Of a stretch of DNA of 64,000 nt, positions 35,601 through 50,600 are shown in pieces. Source of the DNA: Epiperipatus broadwayi (Eukaryota > Onychophora > Udeonychophora > Euonychophora > Peripatidae). The notes below the pieces were generated by a model. It made no database searches. It was not told where the DNA came from and saw only the letters and a list, made by a program, of their open reading frames with translations. Where the stretch lies: the NCBI GenBank assembly GCA_028023455.1, contig JAQFVV010000002.1:32557725-32621724 (forward strand), given 5' to 3'. A program made the translations under genes and the position numbers. Each line of letters starts with the position of its first letter. Position 1 is the stretch's first letter.

Positions 35601-38600
35601 ACATTTAAAAATTCCAATACTTATAAGATTCAAAGTATTATCCTTTTTCTTATCTTGTTTATAATTAATTACTGAAAACATTTCTAATGTTAGTTAAGGA
35701 AAAGGTTTATTCCTTTCCTTAATCAACGTTAGAAATGTTTTTGGCAACTATTATCATAAGATTGAAGATTTAAAGCTAAGTAAGCAGTTAAGTCTCAGAA
35801 TTTGATTCTCAATCTATCCAATAACTAAAACAATTTTCGATTGCTATGTCTCAGAATTGCAACATTATACCTTTCTAATAACAGAAATAGCTTTGTATTA
35901 CTGTGTCTCAGAATTGCAAAGATTAACATATCTAATAATCAAAACAGCTTTGTATTGTTGCATCAAAACTTAACGCTCAACCTGTCCAATAACAGAAACA
36001 ACTTTGTTCTGTTATATCTCAGAATTACATTGTTAATCATATCCAATAACTTGGGATAAATTTGATCATTAGATTACAATCAGTCAAAGCTAAAACTTTT
36101 TTAGCAACTGAATGTAATCTCGTATACAATTAATTAACATATTGGAAAATTCAGTTATTACCCAAAAACATATTTTTTAATAAAGTTACTCCAGGAAAGT
36201 CTAAGTTTATCAAATTTTGTATAAAAAAGCTAATTTCAGTTATACATTTGCTGTTCCTGCAAAGAAGTTTTTAATCAAAATCCGAAAAATATATTCATAT
36301 ATATTATGTAGAGCATCTAATCTTCTTTATGCTTTTTTTCTTGATTTGGTATGATTAAATTTATATCCTAAGAAAATTTGAAACTTTTATCTTTCACAAA
36401 TATAAGGAAGTTGATAAATATCCTCATTTTCTATAACAAATCACAGATATTTTTGGAATTCTTTAGAAATGATTTTAACAAAATTCTAATTTGGCCAATA
36501 TTTAAGAATGGATACTTCCATAGCAGATCTAGTTACGATGGGTGGCAAACTAATAACGAAATTTATTAAAACACGAGTATTTCCATAGATAAAGATGTAT
36601 CAGTCGTAACATAAAAAACTAATAATTTTAATGATTACTAATCAAATAAATATCTACTAAATGATAATTTTGGGGAAAAAAAAAATATTTTTAATTTATA
36701 CAGTATAACCCAAATGAAAAAGTGACTAGTTCTTTCTTCAAGCTGTCTGAAGCAACCAAAATATGGTTATGTAGGAACAGTTTGACATTTCACCACAAAA
36801 ATTTTAAGGCATTATCTAGATCATGAATTATGACATGAGTTCATACGTTCATGGATTATCTTTAATACCTTCCTTACCATGATCTTGCAAACCAATTGAA
36901 AACGTTCTTACAACACATGGATTCTCTGCCATTCACAGTTAAAATTAATCCAAATGTTTCTCCAACAGTCTTTCCCAATTTAAAACAAAATTTAATGTTA
37001 ATGCATTGTTCTATCATGGGTTAAGGTATGAATGTCACATTTCATGTTATAAATCCTGACTCAGACATGTTAGTACCTTAAAACTTTGGTGAATAACTTG
37101 CAGAGAGAACCAATCATCAGTTACATTTTCATGGGAACATATTGTGTACAATCTAGCATCACAATAAATCTCTATTTCATTATCTGCCTAACTTTATTCC
37201 AAGACATTTCAAATTTCTATGTGATTGTAATTACAATTTTTTTCCAAGCTATGATAGGACAACTTCGACAACAGCCCCCGTATAGTTTCTGGTCTAGAAC
37301 CTTCTTGTCAATATTCTCTGCTCTTAAAGTCATGTGATGCATATCGCCATGTCTCAAATTTCATCATATGCATTCAAAATAACATGAATGAATCTGCTAA
37401 TAAAAAATTTGTAAGTTTTGAATCAGTCAATAAATAACTGTCCACAAAGAACTCGTAGATTGCACACAGATCTCGAAGACTAACAATTTTTCCCCCTCCA
37501 CTTCCGTCACCCTTCAATAAGTACAACAATTTTAAAAACACTATTAGCGCTTTCTGTACGGTCATCTTGGGCTAATGAAGGTTTCTAAATAGCTAACCAG
37601 TCCAGCTCTTCAACGATCTGAACAATTTTCAATTGAAGTTTTTTTTATTCTAAATATTATGAGAACCAAAACCATTATAAACATGTGTGATGGTAAACAA
37701 TTCTGATCACTCCCGATTGTATTCTGAAGAGCTCAGTATGTCAATGGCATGTGGTAATTTTTTTTTGATGTATAGATCCTGATCTTAGTGCTATTAAATA
37801 TCTTTTAAAAATAACAAAAGTACATTACAAAGCGACTAGTATTCATATGATTACTCCACAATGGAACGTGATGCTACTTTCAACATTGGCCTAGAACCAA
37901 CTTGCTCTTTGCGAAGTTAGAAATCACAAGGTATCCTCAATCTCAAAATTCATAGCACCAAAAGCAGAATAATTTCTCAACAATTTTCAGATTGAAATAA
38001 ATAATCTATACCTTTCCTCCAATATGATAATATTCAAAAGTTTTAATCACTGTAATAATAGAAAATATACTTGTGCAGATAAGCAGGGGGTAAAGTATTT
38101 TATTTATTAAAGATAAAAAACTACTAATACTTTTTTTTTTGACATAAAAACTTACTTTTCTTCCCCAAAATAATTATTTTGTTTGTACTTATTCTTGAAA
38201 GAGGTCAACAGACATTCAAGGTTATTCTGGCTGTTGTGGACAGTGTTGTGGCCATCTTTCTTCTTTTAGTGATTTAGAAGATTCATATTTATAAAATTTA
38301 GTCTTCTTAATATGTTTCATCATTTTATTCAAAATGCTTGAATATTAAACTAACTTTTGCTGTCTATCATAGATATTTATTGTTATTATAATTTTTTTAA
38401 AATTTTGCAAGCATTTTTTAAAGTTTAACACTTGATATGGCTAGGTGGATTTATGGCTGCTATATGTACCTTTCCACTTTGAATGTTTAATGACATATAA
38501 CGGAGCTAATATTACATTCAATCTTTAATAGTTTTACACATGTGCCGATCTTTTTATTATTTCTTCAATAAACTTTAATATTGTTTTTTGTTTCTTTATA

Positions 38601-41600
38601 TATAATTTATTAAGGCCAGACTCACTGTAAGAAATTTTTGAAACCAAAATAAATGTAAACAAAAATATAAATTATAATTCTGTTCCTTAAAAAAAACCAA
38701 CAAATTCAAAAACGCGGATTTGTGTCATTAGGGTCCAGGGAAAGTGTATTTACATCTGATTAAATTTATACATATCTTTCCAATAGTAAACTACTGTAAC
38801 CAATTTAGAAGATAGTCGCCGAAAGTGACATGTTAATATAGTTGGCTTATACTCATATTTTGACAATATCGTAACAATTCTTAAATTACGTAATAAAAAT
38901 ATAATCTCATCTAATTTTCTGAAATTCACATTGCTTGCAAGATATCAAGCCTTACTTAAAAATAAACATGTCTATCTCTGAGTAATTTTGATAACTACAG
39001 CTGATATATTAAGTAATCTTTTATTTGAACACAAAAAAATGTTACATTCCATAATTATTTATTCTATAAAAATCATGCGAAAATAATCTAACATACTGTA
39101 AACAATGACAAATTCAATTTCTTTTCCACAGTCAAATAATAGATGAATAACAAAAAGATTTGATAATATATAATCATGAAAATGAACACCAAAGCATAAA
39201 ATATCAGCTGCCGTCTGATAACAAATCAAATGAAAATATTTAACTAAATATAGCAAAGTTCACTCTCAAGAATATGATAATATATGTAAATATGTTTAGA
39301 TTCAGATAAATCCACTAAATTAATCACTTATTAATATGAGTATGGTAAATAGAAAATAGTAATATTCTTATTACCTTAATACTTAAAGACCTAATACTAA
39401 TCATAAACAGTCCACAATGTTTTGTGTAATACCGATCAACAGCAGCTTAAGAATAAAATACCCATTACTCGTGATATAATAATTGTTGATTAAGACCATG
39501 TAGTAAATATTTAACATATAAAAAGTTATAATCAAAGTTAATCTTAATTAAGATCTGTATTCGGATATACAAAATATATGGATAGATTTAATAATTGCAA
39601 ACTAGATTTTGAAATAATCAATTGATAATTAATACTATATAATATAACCATAAAATTAAAGATAACATTTAATAAATTCTTCAGGTCCCTCATTTATAAT
39701 ATATAAAGTATACACTTCAATAATGTTTCATGTATACAAAGAAATCTATATGAAATCGTATATAGATATGAGATGTAAATGTCTTGTAAATAAATTCATT
39801 TTTATAATAATAAAAAAGGGATAAATAAAAAACAATCAAAACTGAAAATATCACAAAAAAACAATGATTTTTTTAAAAAAATTCAGTTACATACACGTAA
39901 ATGTTTTAACTTCAAAATTCGAGAATCGATCCTTTCCAAGGAACAATGCTGTATATGAAGAAACTCGAGAGATCTTGGGAAAATACCTGTTATTGGTAAA
40001 TCTTTAGGACAATTAATCCTTAATTTTTTCACTGGTTTGCATACTTTAAAACTTGTTGAAGGAGTTATGTGAGAAAAAATGGATGAATGAGAAGATTGGT
40101 CCTGCAGACCAAGATTAACGGCTTGTAAAAAAGTTTTTAGTTGTAAAGGATCAGCCTAAAAAAAAAAAACTTGTTAATACTAAAGATATTTTGACATTGC
40201 AGATTAAAAGTATAAACATAAAATATACTATTTAACATACCATATATCATATTAAAATCAGAAAATCAATCTTTTCAATATTATTCTAAACTGAAAAATT
40301 TACTTAGCCTTCTTTGCATCAGCTATTAACATTGTAAAATTCTACTTCCTAATTATTTCCATGCCTTTTAAAAAAATTTCCAGTTTTAGATAATCTCTTC
40401 TCTTTTTTTTTTGCCACTTTTTGTCAGGTTTATTTTTTTTCTTTTGATGTATATTTCCTTTTTGCTTTTTTGACAAAGTTTTTTTTTTTTATATCTAAAT
40501 ATTTAAAATTGTTCAAAACACACAACAGTTAAGTCACTATATTTCTTTAATATATAAGTAAATCTTACATAGTCAAACTTTAAATGAAATTTTAAACTTA
40601 ATACATGAATCACCATTACAATTTTCAATTATTATCAACTCACGTCAGGATAAAGATCTTTCCAAGTTTAATCCAGTTTCTCTAATCCACAGCTTTTCTC
40701 TTCACATCATTCCAGCAAATTTCCTAATCTCATCCAACTTCTCACATATGGTATCTTTCTGGGTCTTTAACAATTTCTTAATATGCGATTTAGGATACAG
40801 GGTGAGATGTTCAACCCATTTCCATTTCAACCTCTTAATTTTTTCACTAATAATAATGATATAGATTTGTTTTCTCACCCATGTAATTCATCTTACCTCC
40901 CGTTACTCCTAACATGCACTCCTTTATAGTTCACTATGTATTCTGAAATCTTTATGTACATCTATTAAGTATCTTAAATCTCAGATCCTTAAGTACTGGC
41001 AAAATATATCTCTTAAAAACATTCTTTTCCGAGCAATAGGCATATTTCCTTTCAAGTTATTTTTAGCAAAAGTATTCCACTCGAGATATTTATTAACAAT
41101 CTGACCACGGTATTTATAGTTAACTTCATATTCATTACTACTATTCATTATTTTCACCTTTGTTGAAAAGTAACATTACTTGAATCTTTTCAGTACTTAT
41201 CTTTGTTCCTACTTTCTTGCTTTCATCTAATAATTCTACATTTCCTGGAGCTCTGAAACATTACTTGTGAGAACAAACACATTACAATAAAATCTACATT
41301 ACTTAAATAATCTCCATTTTTATTCCTTTAGCTTCTGATTTTAATCCACAAAATACTTCCAATAAAACTGCTGTAAATTTTGGAGCAACAAAATCTCCCA
41401 GCATGCAACCTTATCAATGTTAATCTTCTCAGGGCCATCATGTAGCCTAGTCATTGCTGTTGCATTTGATGAAAATTCTATGTCTATTGTGTTGATGTTC
41501 CATAGCTTTATAGAATCAAATGTTTCTTCATAATCCATAAATCCAAAGAATAGTGGAAATTTATATTCACTGATTCGATGTATAATTTTTCTTAATATAT

Positions 41601-44600
41601 GAATATGATCCACGGTAAAATGATCATTTTTTAATCCAGTTTGTTCTTTTGGTTAGTGTGACCCAATAATGATGTTAGCAAAAAACATATTAAGATATTA
41701 CAGATCTATCAAATTTCTGTTAATTCTGTACAAAATCTTCATCAAGAACATACTACTCATTTACGTTGATTTTATCCAACTTTCTTAAACATCGTCACCA
41801 TTATTGTATTTTTCCAATCTGGTATATCTTTTTATTTAGACATTTCTTTGCTTGCTTCTTTTTAAATATCCATAATAATTTCAATATTTCCTAAATCTTT
41901 TTCATTATCCATAGATTTAACTGCATATCTCATCTTTTCATTTAAAATATTTGGAATTTCAGAACCTGTTATCATAATAGAAGAGACTTATTTTGTTTTC
42001 TTCTTCTTTATAGATTCTTTGCAAAGTTTTTCCACACAGTTCAAGATTTAGTCTTTTCTAAGAACAGCACCATTTTTTTCTTATTACCAAAATAACTTTT
42101 CTTCCAATCTCAAGATACGTTTTCTACTTTGAGACTTCTGATCTCTTTTATCCTTATTTTACAAATACGTTTCCTTCCATCACCATCAATTCTTGTCTCT
42201 ATCAATTTACAAAAAATCAGATATTTAATTCTTCTACATTAGATACTTTCACTTTTCTTCCATTATTCACATTGTCTTGACTCAAATGAAAATTTACTGC
42301 AGAATTGCTGTCTTTTTATACCAATTACCTACATTGCAACTCTTAGTAGAAAATCCGTTATCATTTAAGCCTGAGCCATCTTCGAAGTCTGTTAATATTT
42401 TAAAATGACTTGCAAATTCTGGCTTAGATTCATTAGTATTTCATATCAATTATTAATACCGTTTCTCTGAAAACTTTTTGACTCTCTATTTTTGTATCAA
42501 TATGCATTTTATATTACTACTTAATGATCATTTCCAGAGGCTATATTAAATATAGATTTTTCATTAGTCAAAATAGAACTCAATTCAGCGCTATCTTCAT
42601 GCATTTATGTTTATTTATGCTAACTTTTTTTCCAAAAAAAGAAGTTTATAATTGGAATTTTCTTTTTTCCAAATTTAACCATACTGTACTTTCTCATTTC
42701 TATCACCACAATATTTTCATTGTACAATCCCTTTCCAATTCTACTATTAAAATATTCCATGACAAATTTTTAAAATATTGTGAGAGCCGAGGCATTTTGT
42801 ACATCCATATAAAAATCTTCTACATCCTCATCACAAGATCACATTAGGCATAAATCTGAAATAATTATATTTAGTATCTTCCATTAAGTTAAATATCTAA
42901 TCTTGCTAGTATAACATATCTCTCCAATGTTGTTCTTCTAACTTTCACTCCAACGATGCCTACAATATTTGCACTTTTATAATAAATTACAAATCAACTT
43001 TTCAAATCAATTGATTTGTTATCTTTACCTCTAATTTCATAAAATCCACTGTTGTTTCATTTAAAATTAGTTTTATCTGTCAAGCGTTGTTAGCCAAGAG
43101 GTCAGCAAGTAGTTGGTTGCAGACGGTTGTTGCGGGTTCGCCTCCCGGCCGATGCTATGACATATGGGAAAAAAAAAAAAATTAGTTCTATCTGCATTTA
43201 TCCTCTTTCACAAAAAGGTTGCTAAATAAGATTACTGAACAGCATATATGGGTTTTTTTTTATTTAGAACTTCTTCCCTATGCTATATCACTTTGACTAT
43301 ATGTGCATTTTATAATGAGTAATATTTAATATTTATATAAGGCTATAACCTTAGTACATGCACCTTGTGTGCTTAATTTCATTACAAGAAAGACCTCTAC
43401 AAATCTTAACACAAGATTCGACTTTATAAAGATAAAAGTGGCTACTCTTATCTTCAACCTATTTTTCTAATTATATAGGCAAATCTAAAGCATTTGGATT
43501 TGGGAGATTGAAGCTAATAAATTCTTCACTGATTAAGTCCATTATTTCTGTTACACATTAACGTTCGTGAAATCAAAATGCTTTAGATTTGCCTATATAA
43601 TTAGAAAAATAGGTTGAAGATAAGAGTGGCCACTCATCTTTATAAAGTCAAATCTTGCATTAAGATTTGTAGAGGTCTCATAATAAAACTAAGCACACAA
43701 GGCACATATAGTAAGTTTATAGCCTTATAAAAATATTATGTGCTGACATTGCGCTTAACAATAATTAATATTTAATGACTAACAATATCTTAAAAGCTTA
43801 AAATATAGCGAACGCTAGAGACTTCATAATTATTCATAAGACTCCACTCTTTTGATTTAGCCACAAACATTTTCTCTTTGAGGTCTTAAAAGAATCGAGC
43901 AAGGCAAATTCCCAATCTTGATGCCATATGTTCTTGTCATTGCAGCTGTTATTACTATATAATTACTCATATAGTATATGAATGTGGCTGGGTTGCATAG
44001 CAACACGCGTTAATCATCATAATGAGTTTTTTTTACTTCTGACTTTAAGATCGAGAAACACTGTGTTTTTTCTTCTCAGTTGCCTGATAGTGTCTGTGCT
44101 AGAATAACTTTTTTAAATAGATAATTACAATCATGATAGATAAAAATAAATCATGGTACTTATTCCCAAAAGGATCTAAAGACAACCAGTCAATATAGCA
44201 ACTGGAAGTTGGAAGTAGAGAGCATTAAGAATCCCAATTGTAGACCCAGACTGTCATTCAATGACTCTTATGTAGGTACTTCAACTACAGATCACTTTCA
44301 AGTGAAGAAATATTGTACGAATTGAAAATCTGTCTAATATTAAATGAGACATTGTTAGATTTTGTGAAATTAAAAGTTTAATAATCAAAAAAGTATAAAT
44401 GGAATGGGATTCCTTGCAAATAAAAAAATGGATCAATAACATTGTGGAGATTGATGGTATATCAGACAGGATGGCAATATTAGTCATTCAACTTAACAGA
44501 AGATACCAAATGCAAATAATTCAGATTTATGCCCCAACAAGTCCTCATTATGATGAAGAAGTAGATGATCTTTATATGGATATGCTTTTGATCACACCAA

Positions 44601-47600
44601 ACAACATTTTTAAATTGCCATGGAAGACTTGAATGCTAGAATTGGTAAACGATTGAAAAATGAAGCTGTAAGTAAATTTGGTTATGGTGATAGAATGAGA
44701 ATACAGGTTTGTCACTTTGCATGGAAAAACCTATATTATGGATTCTTTCTTTGAGAAAAATGCTAAGCAGAAGATGCATCAGAATTGGATTATATTTTGA
44801 CTAATAGAAAATATGCATTTCAAGATTATATATAATGTTTTTAATAAATTCAACACAGGAAGTGATCATTGATTAGTGAGTGTATTACTGCAAAGAACAG
44901 AGACAAAAATTATTAAGGAAAATAATATTCATTACTGATATTCATAATGTTCAGAAACATTCCAATGAATTGAAATTAGAACTTGTAAAAATCAATGCAA
45001 AATATTAACAGATTTTGAAGATGGTTCATATTTGAATGAAATCACTAAGAAAATAACTGATACGCTATTAAGAAATACAATAAAGATAGTTCGTACAAAA
45101 AAGCAGCAATTAACCATTAATATTTCTACTGAGACGAGGCAATTTATGAAGAAAAAAAGGAATAAGAAAATTTATAATAAAATCCGTTAAGAAAAATTGC
45201 AACATCTATAGTTTTATAAAATGATACAAAAAAGTTAATAAAGATATAAGAAAATATAATTGAGAATTAGCAAGAAAAACTGTAAAAGAGAATAAGTTTC
45301 AAAAGTGTAAAACAAACATCTTGGTATTGGTAAGAAACTTATTTTTGCGCTAAGAAAAAAGGTGGAATTATTACTAAAAAGAAAAATGATATCATGAAAT
45401 GTGTGTAAAATGTTCTATAAAGAATTATTTAGCATTTAAGAATAAGTATCCCTAACAATCACTACATCTTAATTGCCCAGAATGAAGTGCGATAATGCAA
45501 TTAAGTCTAAGAAAAAGGGGAAAACTCCAAGAAATGATGAAATATAATTTCATTGTAGTACATTCTTTGTTTAAGGCTAATCTTAGAAAATCAAATAATA
45601 ATAAAAAAACCTTTCTAACCAAACTAAACTAAGTATATGTAATTTTTATCTGAAAGTAAAAAAACATTTCATATTTTTAAGTTACTTAAATATATAAAAA
45701 AATATATTTTATTATTAGAATACATAATCATAATTACTTTATTAATTAGCAAATCATGAGGAGGTTCCAAAAACTGAACAGTTGCCTTCCCCAGAGAAAC
45801 AAATTTTGAAAACACTTGTTGAATGTTATCTTTAATCTAAAATGAAATAAAATAATACATATTTTAAAAAGATTTTTTTTTAAATCTTTTTGTTTTCTTT
45901 GGATGGACAAAAACAAATAAAAAATAGGATTGCTATATCATAATCTGAGTTGAGTTTCTTTAATTCTTTCTAACTCACCTTAAATGAAAATCGAATGAGA
46001 ATTATCTTTAAAAATTAGCAATTAATATAGCCTGAACAACCACACTATTGGATTGTGAAACTTATAACATTAAACATCATATGATCACCATTCTTTATGC
46101 TTACATAAGCTGTTTACACAGAAAGAAAACTCCATACAGTAGCACCATTCAGTGCAAGCCAGAGTAATCAATGGATGCAAGAAGGTTGGTGCATAAAATC
46201 TACCTAGTGCTTACTCACCCCAGATCAGTTTCTAACTTGTGGCAGAAATTAGTCTGGGGATATTGGATGAGTAGGCACTAGATAGGGATTTTATGCACAA
46301 ACCTTCCTGCATTCATTGTTACTCTGGCTTGCACTGAGTGGCGCTACTATATGGAGTTTTGTCTGTGTGATCCGTGAAACTTTATGACCATGATCAAGTA
46401 CTTTGTTTTTATGACATCTATTAAGGATACATTTACAAGAATTGTTTAATCCAATGTGATTAAAATTAGATGATTTTTCAAATTATTTTCATGTTTCTAT
46501 CAAGAATTTCATTAAACATTAAAATGAACTAAAAAAAATTGTTATGAAAAAAATAAAAACAAAAGTCATAATATAAAATATTATTTCAAATATAAATATT
46601 TTTCTATATTATTATTATTAATCTGCAATGCTAATACTGGTACCATTTTTCAAATGTTCTAATTTCATCTTATTTTTAAAATTGAATTGTCCCTCTCAGT
46701 ATCTTTCTTACGTTTTATGTCACTTTTCTGGAGCTTAGCGTTATTTCATACCAGTTGTAGACTACATTTTAAATGCAAAAACTTTTTTCTTCTGTTTTTT
46801 TCCAATTTCCATTAATTTCATTTATTTTTTTATATAATTATAAACTACTTTTTATAAATAATGGTTATAATAATAAAAATTAAATTTATTTTAACACCTG
46901 TTTAAAAAAATGCATTCAAGTGAATTAAATTACAAGGTACGGTGTTGCTTTCATACATGCATATTACGTAAATTTTCAAGGCCACATAAAAGAAAGCATT
47001 GAACTGTTTCAAATTCCTATAAAAAATGCATCTAATGGATTCTGATTTTGAAGATTTGCTTTGTTAGAATATTAGAAACGAAGATAATGGTGGTAATGTT
47101 TCTGTGACCATGGAAAATATCAATGGGAAAAAAAATATTAAAATGTCTGAATTCATTAGCGCTATAGATTAAATGTAATTTATTTTAAAACAAAATCATT
47201 TTTAAATTTTTTTTAGTTTGTTTACTTGTTTTAAATGTTGATTTGTACCTGTAATTATACAATACTTTTCTCATTAGGATTACATAGTGATGTCAGTCTT
47301 AATGTTAGAATAGTTACATATAAGGTGGAATCCAAAAATAATCGGAATTTTATAATAAAAAATTATTTATTTATTTTTAAGTGTTATAAATTTAATCATC
47401 TTCAAATGACTATCCATTTGATGCGATACACTGATCTAAATGTGCTTTTCATTTTACAAAATAGTCCAGAAACACTTGCAAAGTCATATTTTTAACATCT
47501 CCAACATCTTTTTTTTCACCACTTCTAAATCCGCAAAAAAAAAAAAAAATTAAGACATTTTTTTTATCCGAGAGATTTAAAAAAACTGCACGAAGCAAGA

Positions 47601-50600
47601 TCGAGTGAATATAGCTTATAGATAAGCTGGATCATGCTGAATTTATTTAAGGAGTGTTTCATACTGAAGACTTTAAGAGATGACACTTTGTTAGGATAGT
47701 GCTTACACTCTTTTCTTTGCCACAAAACAGGATGCTTATGTTTTACCGCTCACATAAATGTTTCAGAACTTGCAGACAAAATGTCTGACTATTACAAACT
47801 AAATCTGAAAAAAAAAAGTTGTTTGCATTCAAAAAAAAAATACAGCGTTGTTTTGACTTTGGACTTCTATTGCGAAGCTTTTTAGGAATGTGGTGAATTT
47901 AACATTTCAATTAAACCACTCATAAACTTGTGCTTTTATGAGATCAGCTTCCTTATAATGTCAAGTTATTACAGCTGTTTTCCTTATCGTTTTCTGTAAA
48001 CGAAAACAGAATTTCACTTTGTTTGATCTTTCGGTCATTATAAAAAAAGACATGCGAAATGCACTTTACAAAAATGTGCTACATGACCCCACAATATCAC
48101 ATGGTAATGTCATTCGACAGATTGATGCAGAAGAATTCCTGCAAAAAGTACGTAACAGAAGTATATACTACAACAGGTGCACAAACCAGAGAACAATTCT
48201 GGTTATTTTTCGATTCCCCCTCATACATTATCCAAATATTTACTCACAATCACTTTATTTTAAAAAAGTTGCATTAACTTTTTTTTTCCAAATTTTTTTT
48301 CCCCATTTTTCCACAATATTAATAATGACAATATAAAATAACAAAACACTGTTTTAAATTAAACAACAAACAGCAAATTAAGGCATTTAGTTGGACAATT
48401 ATTTTATCAGTTTTATATTTAATAACTATAATTTCTGGAAATATTGCATAGAGTGGTCCACCATAATTTGATTTGAAAACCTGCCATGGATACCTAAAAT
48501 CATAAATAGTAAGAAATCCTAATATAACATACTTAATTAACATACATAATGCATAGAGAACCTTATAAGAACATTTAAGAATGGCAGATTCATATCCAAA
48601 TCCTCCCTTTGAAACCCTAACTAAACTTATTAAATAATTTAAACATGAAAACACATTGTTCCAAAAAAAAACATAGAAATAATTTTTGACAAAATTGAAA
48701 AAGAAACAAAAGTTCCAAAGATATGTAAAAAAAAAAAATCTATAAAAGTTTACAAATGATCTAAAGTATATAATGTTCATTTTATTTTCATTTGTTTAGA
48801 TTCTATTTCAATCAATTCCTTCATTTGATCTAAATGTTTTTATCATTCATTAGTACTGCTTTGCTAAAATTTTGACAAACCAATTATACATTAGACCACC
48901 CATACTCATGGCCCAAAACACACACTTATTAAACTAAGTTTTTAAAATATTGACATATGTGGCATATACCCATTCTTCACTTCGATTAAAAATTGCACTC
49001 ATGATGCGTTTGTAATTTCAAGTGTCGATTAAGATAGCAAACTTATGACTGCTTTGAAACATTTTGTTTATGTCAAACTATAACTTAATGACTTACAATG
49101 ATCGGAGAGTCATCAAAATACAACAAAAATACCTGGGGAAAATAAAGTTTTTGTGGCATAAAATTTTGTTGTGTAAAATAAACACTGGTCGGCAACATGT
49201 TTGATTCGTCATGAAAGTGTTATATAAAAAAATATATAACATTAATCATCATTATTCCATGAAATACAAATAAATTTAAGAACTCTTTTCCTTACAGGTC
49301 TTTAATAAAATGTAAAAATTAACATGAATTATAATGCCATTTTTTTATATATCTTGGTGCGATGATTAAGCAAAAGAAAATTTCCGAGTCGTTATTTTTT
49401 TTTACAGCAAAAAATTATTTTCTTTTTACAACAAACCAATAAAGTTTACAATGAACCTGAAAATTATGGATGGTGGTGATTTTTAGTTTTTCTGAGCAAC
49501 ATCACTGAAAAACTTAATGAGCTCAATCATGATGTTCACAGGCTGAAAATAAAAACATATACTGTGAATAAAGTATTTGCTTTTGAAGAAAAACTAAATT
49601 CTATTACAAGGAAATATAAAATCAAATCTGCATAATTTTCCAACCATAATAAAAGTTAAACCTGACAGTATTGACATTTCATCAGAAAAGTATAAGATCA
49701 TTTCAAATTATTTAGCTGCCTTATACAAGGGATTTAAGAACAGATTTCAGGATTTAAGAAATATTAAAAATTATCTGTTGCTTGTACAAAATTCCTGATA
49801 CTTAGAAACTAGTTGCATTGAGATAGGAAAATGTAAAGCTATTCGACAAATTCATAGAGCTGAAAAAGGGTATGAAATTGCAGATTATTTTTAAAGAAAA
49901 AAGAGAGAGGAAGGAATTGGCCTCATTTTGAAAATTCGTGCCCTGAAAAATACAAGACTGTTCAAAAGTGTACCCAAGTGCTGTTCATGTTGTTCGCATC
50001 AATCTATCTGTAAATCATCCTATTCTAAAATGAAATATGTGAAAAATGTATACAATAATTGGTTTACTAATTCTCATCTTGACGTATTAAGAATATAAAG
50101 CAATTATAAAACCGATTAATTTAAAGCGTAGTTGTGACTTACGCCCAATGTGGCCGCTTGATGGCATTGTTTCTCTGTAAAAGCAGAGAAATATGCAGTT
50201 TCACGCAGCCCAATTTCCAGCCTATAGAAAAATTCTGTTCATATTAGCCATTAGCAGGCCTAGATGGCGTTGCACACTGTGCTTCGTGTCACTATGGAAA
50301 TAGCACATACTTCACAGATCGCTACCATAGGATGTGAGGGTATATGGAATTCAACTGGCCATAAGTGTTTTTATGTGCATTCGAAGTAACAATCTTACAC
50401 CTTACCTGACATACTATTACATACTAATAATTATAAGCCCATCGTCGTGTTTCCCTACATATCTTGGAAGATGAAAACAACTGCAAAAGGGTAGGTCCCA
50501 GAACCATTTCACATAAGTCATGCGAAAAGGCACGTTTGCGGGAAAACAGCTATGAGTGTAATAAAATGGCTGTCGTACATTAATTTTGAAATCATAATCT

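Noticed and set aside
48319-48780. 153-codon minus-strand open frame
   Set aside because: Phe/Tyr/Ile-rich low-complexity translation, no domain, no splice or family support; expected by chance in A+T-rich DNA, within an LRR1 intron.
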